A DNA stretch of 64,000 nucleotides from Halovulum marinum. GTDB taxonomy: Bacteria > Pseudomonadota > Alphaproteobacteria > Rhodobacterales > Rhodobacteraceae. Both the position numbers and the translations under genes were made by a program. The notes beneath the pieces were generated by a model. It had not been told where the DNA came from, did not search any database, and saw only the letters and a program-made list of their open reading frames with translations. The DNA lies in assembly GCF_009697225.1 (NCBI RefSeq), contig NZ_WIND01000002.1:434001-498000 (forward strand), given 5' to 3'. Below are positions 36,138 through 45,452 of this stretch, piece after piece. Every line of letters starts with the position of its first letter. Position 1 is the stretch's first letter.

Positions 36138-37855
36138 CGGCACGCCTCGGCGAGCTGACCCGGGGCCTCGCGTTCCGGTTCGCGATACTTCTGGCCCTGG
36201 CGCTTCTGCCCGTCGGGGCCATCGCCATCTATCAGACCCTGGAACTGGTCCGGGAGGCGAACGAGCAGGCCGAGGATTCGCTGCTGGCGATCGCCGCGGA
36301 CGCGGCGGCGCGCGAAGCCGGGCTGATCCGCAGCGCGATCGGCGCGGGCGAGGCGATCGGCGCCATCGTTCCGGACCTCGGCGACGACCCGGACGAGTGC
36401 CGGCGGCTGCTGGCGGATTTCGTGCGCGCCTCGGGCCGGTACAGTTTCGCCGCCTTCGTCGATGCCGATGGCAGGCTGTGTTCGTCGAAGGGCAATGTCA
36501 GCGACATACGGACGGCGCGGATCTTCGACGGCATGCAGACCGCCAAGTCGCCGAAGGTGGATCTGGTGATCTCGGATATCCTCGACAGCGTGCCCTCGAT
36601 CGTGGTCTCGGTGCCGATCAGGCCCGGCAGCGAGGAATTTGCCGGGTTCGTCTCGATCGCGCTGCCGCAGACCCGGCTGTTCAGCCGCCTGGACGAGGCG
36701 GGCACCGCGCGGCCGGTCGACATCGTGACCTTCAACTCCGGCGGGCAGGTCTTGTCAGCCGAGGCCGGCCTGCAGGGCGTGGAGAACCGCCTGCCTGCGG
36801 ACCGGCCGCTGTCCTCTTTCATCGGCGAGATGGCCAACGCCTTTACCGGCGACACCGTGGCCGGCGAAAAGCGGGTGTTCGCCTCGGTGCCGCTGGTATC
36901 AGGCACGGTCTATGCGCTGGCGATCTGGGACGACGACACGCTGGCGTTCCAGCCGGGTGCGGGGAACCTGATGGTCCCGGTGCTGTTCCCGCTGCTGATG
37001 TGGCTGGCAAGCCTTTGCGTCGCGTTCCTGGCGGTGCGGCGGCTGGTGATCCGGCCGACCCGGAACCTGCGGGCGCGGATGCTGCAGTTCATGCGTTCGC
37101 GCCACATCAGTCCGCCGCGTGAAGGCCGCCTGGTGTCCGCCGAGCTGCAGGACATCGACGAGACCTGGAACCGGATGGCCGAGAGCGTGCTGCGCGACGA
37201 GGCCGAGATGGAGGACATGCTGCACGACAAGACCGTGCTGCTGCGCGAGGTCCATCACCGGGTGAAGAACAATCTTCAGCTGATCGTGTCGATCCTGAAC
37301 ATGAAGATCCGCCGGACCGCGGCGCCCGAGGCGAAGTCGGTGCTGCAGGACGTGCAGCACCGGGTGATGAGCATGGCGACGGTGCACCGGCATCTGTACG
37401 AAAGCTCCGACCAGGGCCGGGTGCCGATGGACGAGCTGATGCGCGCGATCGTCGCCCACGTCACCGCCGCGCTGCTGCCACCGGATTCCGGCATCTCGAT
37501 CGGCGAGAACTACCAGGCGGTGGTCCTGTACCCCGACCAGGCGGTGCCGCTGACCCTGGCCGCGACCGAGGCGATCACCAACGCGCTGAAGTACCTCGGG
37601 CGGCCCGACGCCGGCACGCCCTGGATCTCCATCGGCCTGAGCCGCGAGGACAAGTCGGCGGTGCTGGAGGTCGCGAACTCGGTCGGGCCGCCGCTGCCGA
37701 CCGCCGGCGGGCCGAACAGCAGCGGCATGGGCGAGCAGCTGCTGCGCGCATTCGCCGCGCAGCTCGACGGCGTGCTCTCCGCCGAGGAGGATGGGGAACG
37801 ATACGTCATCCGGCTGCGTTTTCCGATCGGCAGCTTCGTGCAGGAAGTCGCCTGA
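36134..37855 (+). CDS. HisKA_2 membrane sensor histidine kinase (putative PhyR kinase)
   Basis: 573 residues from TTG 36134, which overlaps the ecfG stop. N-terminal membrane helix (about 12-32), a periplasmic sensor domain (about 35-275), a second helix (about 278-305), a HAMP-like linker, then the HisKA_2 phosphoacceptor REVHHRVKNNLQLIVSI near residue 373 and an HATPase domain whose visible N-box is TEAITNALKY. The HisKA_2/HWE class, and the position right after ecfG, make it the likely kinase of PhyR. The TTG start probably keeps the kinase at a low level. Confidence 0.88.
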   Translation: MTARLGELTRGLAFRFAILLALALLPVGAIAIYQTLELVREANEQAEDSLLAIAADAAAREAGLIRSAIGAGEAIGAIVPDLGDDPDECRRLLADFVRASGRYSFAAFVDADGRLCSSKGNVSDIRTARIFDGMQTAKSPKVDLVISDILDSVPSIVVSVPIRPGSEEFAGFVSIALPQTRLFSRLDEAGTARPVDIVTFNSGGQVLSAEAGLQGVENRLPADRPLSSFIGEMANAFTGDTVAGEKRVFASVPLVSGTVYALAIWDDDTLAFQPGAGNLMVPVLFPLLMWLASLCVAFLAVRRLVIRPTRNLRARMLQFMRSRHISPPREGRLVSAELQDIDETWNRMAESVLRDEAEMEDMLHDKTVLLREVHHRVKNNLQLIVSILNMKIRRTAAPEAKSVLQDVQHRVMSMATVHRHLYESSDQGRVPMDELMRAIVAHVTAALLPPDSGISIGENYQAVVLYPDQAVPLTLAATEAITNALKYLGRPDAGTPWISIGLSREDKSAVLEVANSVGPPLPTAGGPNSSGMGEQLLRAFAAQLDGVLSAEEDGERYVIRLRFPIGSFVQEVA

Positions 37856-37870
37856 GCAAGGAGTGTCACG

Positions 37871-39439
37871 ATGCGCGACACGCAGCCGCCGCAGGGGGGC
37901 AGCCCGGCCGTTGCCAAACGGCGGCTGAAGGTTCTGGTGACCGCGGAGGAAGCCTATCCGGCGTTCGAACGCGCGGTGCTGGACGCGCGGCACGACCTGC
38001 GCATGGGATTCCGGATCTTCGATCCGGCCACCCGGTTGCGGTCTTCCGCCGGAAAGGCGGTCGGAACCGACTGGGCCGACCTGCTTGCCGATGCGCTGGC
38101 GCGCGGCGTGCGGATCGAGCTGCTGCTGGGCGATTTCGACCCGCTGATGGCGACCGAGCTGCACCGCTGCTGCTGGCGCACGATGCGCATGCTGGCCGGG
38201 GTGCGCGAGCTGGCCGGTCCGGACGCCGCACCGCTGGTGGTGCGCCCGCTGCTGCATCCCGCCGCCGTCGCCACGCTGCCGCGGCTGGTGTTCTGGCCGC
38301 TGACCGCGATGATCCTGCGGCGCAGGTTCCGCGAACTGAACAAGCTGCCGCACGCCGAGCAGGCGCTGCGCCGCGCCGAGTCGCCCGGTCTGTGCGCGCT
38401 CGAGTCGCACCCGCCGTTCTGGCCGCTGCCGCTGTTCCCGGTGTCGCACCACCAGAAGATCGCCACGATCGACGACCGGCTGGTCTACATCGGCGGGCTC
38501 GACCTGGACGAGCGCCGCTGGGACAGCCGCGAGCACGACCAGCCGGCGCAGGACACCTGGCATGACGTCCAGCTGCTGCTCGAGGATGCGGCGCTGGCGC
38601 GCTCGGTGCGGGCGCATCTGGACAGCGTGCCGGCGGTCACCGCCGGGCGCGCCGCGCCGCCGCCGGCGCCGGGGCTGCTGCGCACGCTGTCGCGGCGGCG
38701 GCGGCACGGATCGCTGGCGCTGGCGCCGAAGACCGTGGTGCGCGACCTGGCGGTGGAGCATTACCGCCAGGTGCGCCGCGCCGAGCAGCTGATCTACCTC
38801 GAGACGCAGTTCTTCCGCGACCTCCGGCTGGCGCGGCGGCTGGCGGCGCGGGCCCGGTCCCAGCCGGGGCTGAAGCTGATCGTGGTGATCCCCGCCGCGC
38901 CCGAGGTGGTCGCCTTCACCCAGGCGCCGCCGCTGGACGGGCGGTTCGGCGATTTCCTGCAGACGCGCTGCCTGATGCGGCTGCGCCGCGCGTTCGGCGA
39001 CCGGCTGCTGGTCGCCAGCCCGGTGCAGCCGCGCCGGAGCAACGGCGTCGACGCCGGGGCCGAGCGCGCCTCGCTGCGCGGCTCGCCGCTGGTCTACCTG
39101 CATTCCAAGGTGTCGATCTTCGACGACCGCGCGGCGATCGTGTCCTCGGCCAACCTGAACGGCCGCTCGCTGAGCTGGGACACGGAGACCGGCGTCTGCC
39201 TGTCCGACCCGGACGAGGTGGCGCAGGTGCGGGCGCGGGTGATGGGGGCCTGGCTGGACGACGAGCCGCCCCCCGAGGCGCTGGATCCGGCGACGGCGTT
39301 CGGCTACTGGCGCGGGCTGGCGCAGGCGAACGCGCGCTCGGCACCGGCGCGCCGCCGCGGCTTTCTGGTGCCCTATGACATCCGGGCCGCGCGCGCGACC
39401 GCGCTGCCGGTGCCGGGCGCCCCCGAGGAAATGGTCTGA
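37871..39439 (+). CDS. Phospholipase D-like protein
   Basis: 522 residues with two HKD motifs: HQKIATIDD near residue 195 (HxKxxxxD) and HSKVSIFDD near residue 412. PLD-type enzymes hydrolyse or transfer phosphodiester head groups; cardiolipin synthase-like enzymes also share this motif pair. No signal peptide or membrane helix stands out. It is 15 bp downstream of the kinase gene, so it is probably the last gene of nepR-ecfG-kinase-pld. The function in stress is unclear. Confidence 0.85.
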   Translation: MRDTQPPQGGSPAVAKRRLKVLVTAEEAYPAFERAVLDARHDLRMGFRIFDPATRLRSSAGKAVGTDWADLLADALARGVRIELLLGDFDPLMATELHRCCWRTMRMLAGVRELAGPDAAPLVVRPLLHPAAVATLPRLVFWPLTAMILRRRFRELNKLPHAEQALRRAESPGLCALESHPPFWPLPLFPVSHHQKIATIDDRLVYIGGLDLDERRWDSREHDQPAQDTWHDVQLLLEDAALARSVRAHLDSVPAVTAGRAAPPPAPGLLRTLSRRRRHGSLALAPKTVVRDLAVEHYRQVRRAEQLIYLETQFFRDLRLARRLAARARSQPGLKLIVVIPAAPEVVAFTQAPPLDGRFGDFLQTRCLMRLRRAFGDRLLVASPVQPRRSNGVDAGAERASLRGSPLVYLHSKVSIFDDRAAIVSSANLNGRSLSWDTETGVCLSDPDEVAQVRARVMGAWLDDEPPPEALDPATAFGYWRGLAQANARSAPARRRGFLVPYDIRAARATALPVPGAPEEMV

Positions 39440-39540
39440 GGAAATGGTCTGAGCGCGCCGGCGGCTCCGGCCGGTCGCAGCAACGCCTGCCGATGCCGCG
39501 GCGGGCGGATACAAGGCCGGCCGCATCGCTTGCAGACACG

Positions 39541-39570
39541 AAAAAGGGCGGACCCGGATGGGCCCGCCCC
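39541..39570 (-). terminator. Rho-independent terminator of the PRC-barrel gene
   Basis: Minus strand: a GC-rich stem (GGGCGGGCCC-like arm to GGGTCCGCCC, one mismatch) with a 4-nt loop, followed by TTTTT at 39545-39541. The plus strand has only CTTCT, so termination of the PLD gene there is less sure. Confidence 0.65.
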
Positions 39571-39595
39571 TTCTGCCGTCGGTGAAGGGAATGAA

Positions 39596-40306
39596 TTACC
39601 CTTCGTACTCCGGCATGTTCTCCAGTTCCTCTTCGGTCATCGGAACGTAGATCCGGTACTCGATTTCGGCTTCGGCCTCGAGCGCGGCGTCACCGCCGGC
39701 CGCGGTGTCGGTCACCGCCGTCGGCGCTCCCTCGGTGCCGACCGCAGCGCCGGTGTCCATGGCCGTATCGGCTTCGGCTTCGGTCTCGAAGCGCAGGTCC
39801 TCGAACGCGACCGCGACCGGCTTCTCGCCCAGACCCAGGAAGCCGCCGACGTCGATGATGACCTCGGTCACCTGACCGTTGGCATCGAGGATCAGTTCGC
39901 CGATCTCGCCGACGCGTTCGTCATCCGACGAGTACACCGGCTTGCCGGTCAGCTCTTCGGTGTTGATGTCGGCAACATCGAGCATGCCCTCGGTCTCGGC
40001 CTCGAGCTCGGTCTCGGTCTCGGCCTGCATGGTCTCGGTCTCGGTTTCGAGCTCGGTCTCGCCCTCGGCCTGCATGGTCTCGGACTCGGCCTCGACCGCG
40101 GTCTCGGAGTCGCCTTCGGCCTGCAGGGTCTCGCCCTCGGCCGAGCCTTCGGTGGTCAGCGTCGTGCCGCCCTCGGCGGAGGTGTCGCCGGCCTGGACCT
40201 GCGTCTCGGCCTCGACCTCGGTCTCGGTGGTCGTGTCCTGGGCAAAGGCGGTACCCGCCATCAGCGCCATTGCGGTGATGGAGGCGAAAGTCTTGGTCAT
40301 ACGCAT
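39596..40306 (-). CDS. Secreted PRC-barrel protein with Glu/Thr-rich repeats
   Basis: 236 residues: signal peptide (about 1-22, cleavage after AFA), a 90-residue region of acidic low-complexity repeats (ETETETMQAE-type, several copies), then a PRC-barrel domain (about 118-180, LTGKPVYSSDDERVGEIGEL; DVGGFLGLGEKPVAV) and a Thr/Ala-rich tail. PRC-barrel proteins of this kind are frequent in stress regulons of alphaproteobacteria. The ATG follows AAAGGAGAG. An EcfG promoter lies about 50 bp upstream. Confidence 0.85.
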   Translation of the reverse strand: MRMTKTFASITAMALMAGTAFAQDTTTETEVEAETQVQAGDTSAEGGTTLTTEGSAEGETLQAEGDSETAVEAESETMQAEGETELETETETMQAETETELEAETEGMLDVADINTEELTGKPVYSSDDERVGEIGELILDANGQVTEVIIDVGGFLGLGEKPVAVAFEDLRFETEAEADTAMDTGAAVGTEGAPTAVTDTAAGGDAALEAEAEIEYRIYVPMTEEELENMPEYEG

Positions 40307-40355
40307 ATCGTCTCTCCTTTCGAATCCGCCGGTAGCCGGCGTATCGTGACGGAGA

Positions 40356-40381
40356 AACGCAAAGACCGGGGCATCGGTTCC
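40356..40381 (-). promoter_or_regulatory. Sigma-EcfG promoter (GGAAC-N17-CGTT) of the PRC-barrel gene
   Basis: Minus-strand GGAAC (40381-40377), 17 bp, CGTT (40359-40356). Predicted start about 43 bp before the ATG. Confidence 0.75.
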
Positions 40382-40446
40382 GGAACCGCCGCCGGCGTTC
40401 GCGAAAATCCGCCCATGCCGAAATTTTCCTTTGAATTCCGACCGCT

Positions 40447-41379
40447 TCAGCCGGAAATCGGCGGCGGTCGGGTCGGGTCGGGCCGGGACCGCGCGGCGGC
40501 TGCGGGCGCCGCCGGCGACAATGTCACCATCGCCAGCCCCGCCAGCAGCAGCGCCGCGCCCGCCAGCCGGGGCAGGGTCGCCGGCTCGCCCACCACCAGC
40601 GTCGCCAGCACCCAGGCGGTCAGCGGCTCGGCCAGCGCCAGCGTCACTGCGGTCGACGCCGCCAGCCGCCGCAGCCCCCAGGTGTAGAGCGCGTAGGCCA
40701 GCGCCGTCGCGCCGACGCCCAGGAACGCCAGCACCGGCCAGACCTCCGGCGCCGCCAGCCATGCGGTCGGCGCCAGCGCCAGCACCGGCAGCGTCGCCAG
40801 TGCGGCGACGCCGAACGTCGCCGCGGCCAGCGTCGCGGGCGGCGCGCGGTGGCCGATCCGGCTGGTGGCCAGCGAGTAGGCGGCATAGGCGGCGCCGGCC
40901 AGCGCCGCCAGCAGCGCGCCGCCCGCCAGCGCGTCGCCGGTGTCGCCGGTGGCGACCAGCAGCCCGGCGCCGGCGATCGACAGCGCCTGTCCCGCGGCGC
41001 GCCGGCCGCGCGGCAGGCGGCGGGTCGCGGCGACCTCCCAGGCGGTGACCCAGACCGGCGCGCTGCCGATGGCGATGGCGGTGCCGACGCCGACGCCGGC
41101 GCGCAGCACCGCCAGGAAGAACAGCAGGTTGTAGGCGCCGATCGCCAGCCCGGCGAACAGCACGCCGCCCGGCGGCAGGCCGCGGAAGGCGGCGCGGGTG
41201 GCGGGCGCGGACAGCGCCAGCGCCAGCAGCGCGAGCGCGCCGATTGCCAGCCGCAGCGCGCCCACCACCAGCGGCTGCCGGTCCGGCGGCAGCGCCGCCT
41301 GCAGCGTGCCGGTGGTGCCCCACAGCATCGCCGCCGCGATCACCGCGGCAATTCCCGCCAGTCGTGCGCCGTCCCGCAT
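40447..41379 (-). CDS. EamA/DMT-family transporter
   Basis: 310 residues with about ten predicted membrane helices in two EamA halves; the first half opens AAVIAAAMLWGTTGTLQAAL, the second ends with LRRLAASTAVTLALAEPLTAW. Members export amino acids or other small metabolites; the substrate is not predictable. ATG 41379 is chosen because the membrane fold starts immediately after; the upstream open frame is not conserved-looking. Single gene. Confidence 0.88.
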   Translation of the reverse strand: MRDGARLAGIAAVIAAAMLWGTTGTLQAALPPDRQPLVVGALRLAIGALALLALALSAPATRAAFRGLPPGGVLFAGLAIGAYNLLFFLAVLRAGVGVGTAIAIGSAPVWVTAWEVAATRRLPRGRRAAGQALSIAGAGLLVATGDTGDALAGGALLAALAGAAYAAYSLATSRIGHRAPPATLAAATFGVAALATLPVLALAPTAWLAAPEVWPVLAFLGVGATALAYALYTWGLRRLAASTAVTLALAEPLTAWVLATLVVGEPATLPRLAGAALLLAGLAMVTLSPAAPAAAARSRPDPTRPPPISG

Positions 41380-41498
41380 CTGCCCATCCCGCCCCGTGCC
41401 GGGGATGCATAGCGCCGCGCAAGGCCATTGCAAAGCGCTGCGGCCGGGGGTGACTTTGCGCGCCGAAGCCTCTAGGCCGGTGGGCGAGGCAGACAAGC

Positions 41499-42044
41499 AT
41501 GCAAGGGGCGGAAACGGCCATGATCGAGGACGGAACAATCGCGGTGCTGTTCTGGGTGTTCGCGCTGGGCTCGGCGGCGCTGGATCACGCGGACGGGCTG
41601 TTCGAACGCGAGGCGGCGCAGCGCTTCGGCACGGTCAGCGTCGCTGCCGCGCAGATCGACGGCCGCGATGCCGGCACCGAGGGCCGCGTCAGCTGGTATC
41701 CGGGCGTCAGCTACGGCCCGCTGCGCCCGGTGATGGAGATCGGCGCCGGCACCGACGGCGGCGGCTATGCCGGCATCGGCTTCGCCGTGCAGAAGGAACT
41801 CGACCTGGGCCCGGTGCCGCTGTTCCTGGGCATGGAATTCGTGCCGGGGCTGTGGCTGGGCGACGCGGCGGACCGGCTGGGCGGGGCGTTCACCATCCGC
41901 TCGGGCGTCGAGGTCGGCGTGCGGCTGGGCGCGATGGACGGCGCCCGGCTGAGCGTGGTCATGGACCACCGCTCGAACGGAGAGCTGTATTCCGACAACG
42001 CCGGCCTGGAGACCGTGGGCCTGCGCCTGCACATGCCGTTCTAG
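41499..42044 (+). CDS. PagL-like lipid A 3-O-deacylase
   Basis: 181 residues. An N-terminal hydrophobic segment (about 14-27) is followed by a beta-strand-rich protein. The active-site pattern H-x-S-N ... E is present as HRSNGELYSDNAGLE near residues 151-165 (His, Ser two residues later, Glu at +14), which is exactly the spacing of PagL. PagL removes the 3-O-acyl chain of lipid A in the outer membrane. ATG 41520 is an alternative start, giving 174 residues. Single gene, divergent from the EamA gene. Outer membrane location is inferred. Confidence 0.75.
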   Translation: MQGAETAMIEDGTIAVLFWVFALGSAALDHADGLFEREAAQRFGTVSVAAAQIDGRDAGTEGRVSWYPGVSYGPLRPVMEIGAGTDGGGYAGIGFAVQKELDLGPVPLFLGMEFVPGLWLGDAADRLGGAFTIRSGVEVGVRLGAMDGARLSVVMDHRSNGELYSDNAGLETVGLRLHMPF

Positions 42045-42189
42045 CCGGCCGCGCAAGGCCCGCGCGCCGGATCGTGCCGCCAGCCGGAGCGTCCGGCCGG
42101 AACCCGGCCCGGAGTAGGGGGCGCGGCGCTCTGCGGCCCGATGCCGCGCGAGAGATATGGCGAAGCGGCGACGCCGCCGGCCTGCGCCC

Positions 42190-42218
42190 CTTGCAGCCGC
42201 CGGTCGCCGGCACTATTC
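42190..42218 (+). promoter_or_regulatory. Candidate clpP promoter (CTTGCA-N17-CTATTC)
   Basis: CTTGCA at 42190-42195, 17 bp, CTATTC at 42213-42218. The form is like both sigma-70 and alphaproteobacterial RpoH sites. The start would be near 42225, giving a 64-nt leader. Confidence 0.4.
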
Positions 42219-42288
42219 CTTTGGACAAGCAAGCGACGCCACGACATTCCATGACCCGCCCGGGCGGGCCCCTGAGAGGCAGGACGAC

Positions 42289-42912
42289 ATGACCGATCCG
42301 CTTTCCGCTCTGACCAGCTACATCATCCCGACGGTGGACGAGACCACCGCCCGCGGCTCGATCCGCTACGACATCTTCTCGCGGCTGCTGAAGGAGCGCA
42401 TCGTCTTCGTCTCGGGCCCGGTCCACGACGAGATGGCGACGGTGATCGTGGCGCAGCTGCTGTTCCTCGAGGCCGAGAACCCGAAGAAGGACATCGCGAT
42501 GTACATCAACAGCCCGGGGGGGATCGTCACCTCGGGCCTGTCGATCTACGACACGATGCAGTACATCCGTCCGAAGATCTCGACCGTGTGCATCGGCCAG
42601 GCCGCGTCGATGGGCTCGCTGCTGCTGGCGGCGGGCAGCCCCGGCATGCGCTTCGCGCTGCCGAACGCGCGGATCATGATGCATCAGCCCTCGGGCGGGT
42701 ATCAGGGCCAGGCCTCGGACATCATGATCCACGCCCGCGAGACCCAGGCGCTGAAGCGCCGGCTGAACGAGATCTACGTCCAGCACACCGGCCGCAATCT
42801 CGAAGAGGTCGAGGCGGCGCTGGACCGCGACAATTTCATGACCGTCGAACGCGCCAGGGAATGGGGCCTGATCGACGAGGTCGTCACCAACCGCGCCGGC
42901 ACCGAAGGCTGA
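42289..42912 (+). CDS. clpP: ATP-dependent Clp protease proteolytic subunit
   Basis: 207 residues. Ser107 in GQAASMGS, His132 in MMHQPSGG and a downstream Asp form the catalytic triad; the 25-residue Ser-His spacing equals that of E. coli ClpP. It forms the tetradecameric barrel fed by ClpX, encoded just downstream. The ATG at 42289 is preceded by GAGAGGCAGGA. clpX follows after 384 bp, a gap that is longer than usual for this pair. Confidence 0.96.
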   Translation: MTDPLSALTSYIIPTVDETTARGSIRYDIFSRLLKERIVFVSGPVHDEMATVIVAQLLFLEAENPKKDIAMYINSPGGIVTSGLSIYDTMQYIRPKISTVCIGQAASMGSLLLAAGSPGMRFALPNARIMMHQPSGGYQGQASDIMIHARETQALKRRLNEIYVQHTGRNLEEVEAALDRDNFMTVERAREWGLIDEVVTNRAGTEG

Positions 42913-43296
42913 GCGCACGGGGACTGAGCGCGCCGGGGGCGACGATCGCCGATGGCCCGGCATTCCGCCCAGGCGCGGCCGCAAGGATCGCGCGCTATTC
43001 GAAGCGCGCGGGCCGGCCGGACCGGGGGCCGGATCGGAGGGCGGCTCGGAGGGCGGCTCGGGGGCTGACCGCAGGGCCGGGACTGCAGAGGGACGACCGC
43101 CCGCAACGGGCGCTGACGGAGGGTGTGGCGCAGGACACGGAATCGTGCGATCTGCCGTTGCAGCCAAGGCAATTTTGGCTCCGTCTCTTGTCAATTCCCG
43201 CCGGCCCATGCCTTAATGGCGGGCAGGCGGAACGTTGACTCGGGCTGAGCAGATGCCTCACCGGCCACCGGGCCACAGGGGCAGAGGAGGAAGCGA
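42913..43296 (+). other. clpP-clpX intergenic region, no gene recognised
   Basis: 384 bp of GC-rich DNA, long for an alphaproteobacterial clpP-clpX gap. It holds a 12-bp direct repeat (GGAGGGCGGCTC twice, about 43035-43058). Near the 3' end, TTGTCA followed by CTTAAT (18-bp gap, about 43188-43217) could be a clpX promoter. No conserved small ORF or terminator is evident. Confidence 0.45.
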
Positions 43297-44562
43297 ATGA
43301 GCAAATCAGGCAGCGGCGAGAGCAAGAACACGCTCTACTGTTCGTTCTGTGGCAAGAGCCAGCACGAGGTCCGCAAGCTGATCGCCGGCCCGACCGTGTT
43401 CATCTGCGATGAATGCGTCGAGCTGTGCATGGACATCATCCGCGAGGAAACCAAGTCCAGCCTGGTGAAATCCTCGGAAGGGGTGCCCACCCCGCAGGAG
43501 ATCTGCGCGGTGCTGGACGATTACGTCATCGGCCAGGAAGTCGCCAAGCGCGTCCTGTCGGTGGCCGTGCACAACCATTACAAGCGGCTCAACCACGCCT
43601 CGAAGAACCCCGAGGTCGAGCTGTCGAAGTCGAACATCATGCTGATCGGCCCGACCGGCTGCGGCAAGACGCTGCTGGCGCAGACGCTGGCGCGGATCCT
43701 GGACGTGCCGTTCACCATGGCCGACGCCACCACCCTGACCGAGGCCGGCTATGTCGGCGAGGATGTCGAGAACATCATCCTCAAGCTGCTGCAGTCGGCG
43801 GAATACAATGTCGAGCGGGCGCAGCGCGGCATCGTCTACATCGACGAGGTCGACAAGATCTCCCGCAAGTCGGACAACCCGTCGATCACCCGCGACGTGT
43901 CGGGCGAGGGCGTCCAGCAGGCGCTGCTGAAGATCATGGAAGGCACCGTGGCCAGCGTCCCGCCGCAGGGCGGGCGCAAGCATCCGCAGCAGGAGTTCCT
44001 GCAGGTCGACACCACCAACATCCTGTTCATCTGCGGCGGCGCCTTCGCCGGGCTGGACAAGATCATCAGCCAGCGCAACAAGGGCTCGGCGATGGGCTTC
44101 GGCGCCGACGTCAAGGACGAGGAGCAGCGCCGCGTCGGCGAGGTGTTCCAGGACCTGGAGCCCGAGGACCTGCTGAAATTCGGCCTGATCCCCGAGTTCG
44201 TCGGCCGGCTGCCGGTGATCGCCACGCTGAACGACCTGGACGAGGACGCGCTGGTCACCATCCTGACCAAGCCGAAGAACGCCCTGGTCAAGCAGTACCA
44301 GCGCCTGTTCGAGATGGAGGACGTGCAGCTGTCCTTCACCGAGGAGGCGCTGACCGCGATCGCCCGCCGCGCCATCGAGCGCAAGACCGGTGCGCGCGGC
44401 CTGCGCTCGATCCTCGAGGAGGTCCTGCTCGACACCATGTTCGAGATCCCGGCGATGCAGGGGGTCGAGGAGGTGGTCGTCAACGAGGACGCGATCGAGC
44501 GCGACGGCGAGCCGCTGCTGATCTACGCCGACAAGAAGCAGGAGCCGGCCAGCGCAGGCTGA
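43297..44562 (+). CDS. clpX: ATP-dependent Clp protease ATP-binding subunit ClpX
   Basis: 421 residues, typical length. N-terminal zinc-binding domain ([12 protein letters not shown] ... [13 protein letters not shown]), the Walker A loop GPTGCGKT near residue 118, Walker B VYIDEVDK and the C-terminal small AAA domain. It unfolds tagged substrates and passes them to ClpP. The ATG follows GGAGGAAG at close range. A strong terminator ends the gene. Confidence 0.97.
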   Translation: MSKSGSGESKNTLYCSFCGKSQHEVRKLIAGPTVFICDECVELCMDIIREETKSSLVKSSEGVPTPQEICAVLDDYVIGQEVAKRVLSVAVHNHYKRLNHASKNPEVELSKSNIMLIGPTGCGKTLLAQTLARILDVPFTMADATTLTEAGYVGEDVENIILKLLQSAEYNVERAQRGIVYIDEVDKISRKSDNPSITRDVSGEGVQQALLKIMEGTVASVPPQGGRKHPQQEFLQVDTTNILFICGGAFAGLDKIISQRNKGSAMGFGADVKDEEQRRVGEVFQDLEPEDLLKFGLIPEFVGRLPVIATLNDLDEDALVTILTKPKNALVKQYQRLFEMEDVQLSFTEEALTAIARRAIERKTGARGLRSILEEVLLDTMFEIPAMQGVEEVVVNEDAIERDGEPLLIYADKKQEPASAG

Positions 44563-44582
44563 CCGGACCCGACTCGGCAAGG

Positions 44583-44610
44583 GGCCGCCGGAGGTTCCGG
44601 CGGCCTTTTT
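44583..44610 (+). terminator. Rho-independent terminator after clpX
   Basis: Perfect 10-bp stem GGCCGCCGGA (44583-44592) / TCCGGCGGCC (44596-44605), 3-nt loop, five T (44606-44610). Confidence 0.85.
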
Positions 44611-44629
44611 CGTCCGGAGGCACGCGCCC

Positions 44630-45013
44630 ATGGCCCGCCGCACGATTTCCTCCGGCTCCCGCTTCGAGGCCGAGATCGGCTATTCCCGCGCGGTGGTGTG
44701 CGACGGCTGGGTGTTCGTGTCGGGAACGACCGGGATGGACTACGCCACGATGACCCTTGCCGACGCCCCCGAGGCGCAGGCGCGGCAGGCGCTGCACAAC
44801 ATCACCGCGGCCCTGGCCGAGGCCGGGGCGACGCTCGACGACGTGGTGCGGGTCGCCTATGTGCTGCCGGACCGGGCCGATTTCGCCGCCTGCTGGCCCG
44901 CCCTGCGCGCCGCCTTCGCCGCCGCGCGGCCGGCCGCCACGATGATCCAGGCCGGGCTGATCGACCCGGCGATGAAGATCGAGATCGAGGTTACCGCGCG
45001 GCTTCGCGCCTAG
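44630..45013 (+). CDS. RidA/YjgF-family protein
   Basis: 127 residues with the RidA core (RFEAEIGYSRAVVCDGWVFVSG, then VVRVAYVLPDRADF). RidA-type proteins deaminate reactive enamine/imine intermediates; this form belongs to the more divergent subgroup, so activity is not certain. It starts 20 bp after the clpX terminator, so it needs its own promoter. The next gene encodes NDUFA12. Confidence 0.85.
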   Translation: MARRTISSGSRFEAEIGYSRAVVCDGWVFVSGTTGMDYATMTLADAPEAQARQALHNITAALAEAGATLDDVVRVAYVLPDRADFAACWPALRAAFAAARPAATMIQAGLIDPAMKIEIEVTARLRA

Positions 45014-45073
45014 GCTCTGGACCTCGGCCCCCGGCCTCAATAGAAGGGGTGGGAGTTCAACGAGAGGCACGCG

Positions 45074-45448
45074 ATGAGCCTGCTGGCACAGATATTCACC
45101 TGGTGGAACGGCCAGACCATCGGCACCCGCATCTTCACCTCGCGCCACGGCACGAAGGTGGGCGCGGACGACCAGGGCAACGTGTTTTATCACAGCGCCG
45201 ACGGCAAGCGACGCTGGGTGATCTACAACGGCGAGGCCGAGGCGAGCCGGGTCAGCCCGGAGTGGCACGGCTGGCTGCATCACACCTATCAGGCGCCGCC
45301 GACCGAGGCGCCGCTGCCGCGCAAGTCCTGGGAAAAGCCGCATGTGCCGAACGTGACCGGCACCCCCGCCGCCTACCACCCGCCGGGCAGCCTGTACACC
45401 GCGGGCCGGGCGCCGGGGCCGGACTACGAAGCCTGGACACCGGAGTAG
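45074..45448 (+). CDS. NADH dehydrogenase accessory subunit NDUFA12
   Basis: 124 residues; [15 protein letters not shown], then [22 protein letters not shown] and [20 protein letters not shown] match the B17.2/NDUFA12 subunit of complex I, which occurs in alphaproteobacteria and mitochondria. It is a supernumerary subunit peripheral to the NuoE-G region. Followed after 4 bp by mlaD, in an order (NDUFA12, MlaD, DUF2155, Aat, AccC, AccB) that is common in alphaproteobacteria. Confidence 0.92.
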   Translation: MSLLAQIFTWWNGQTIGTRIFTSRHGTKVGADDQGNVFYHSADGKRRWVIYNGEAEASRVSPEWHGWLHHTYQAPPTEAPLPRKSWEKPHVPNVTGTPAAYHPPGSLYTAGRAPGPDYEAWTPE

Positions 45449-45452
45449 CGGC

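Noticed and set aside
40382-40400. GGAAC followed by CGTT on the plus strand near the PRC-barrel promoter
   Set aside because: Spacer is only 9 bp; no plus-strand gene follows.
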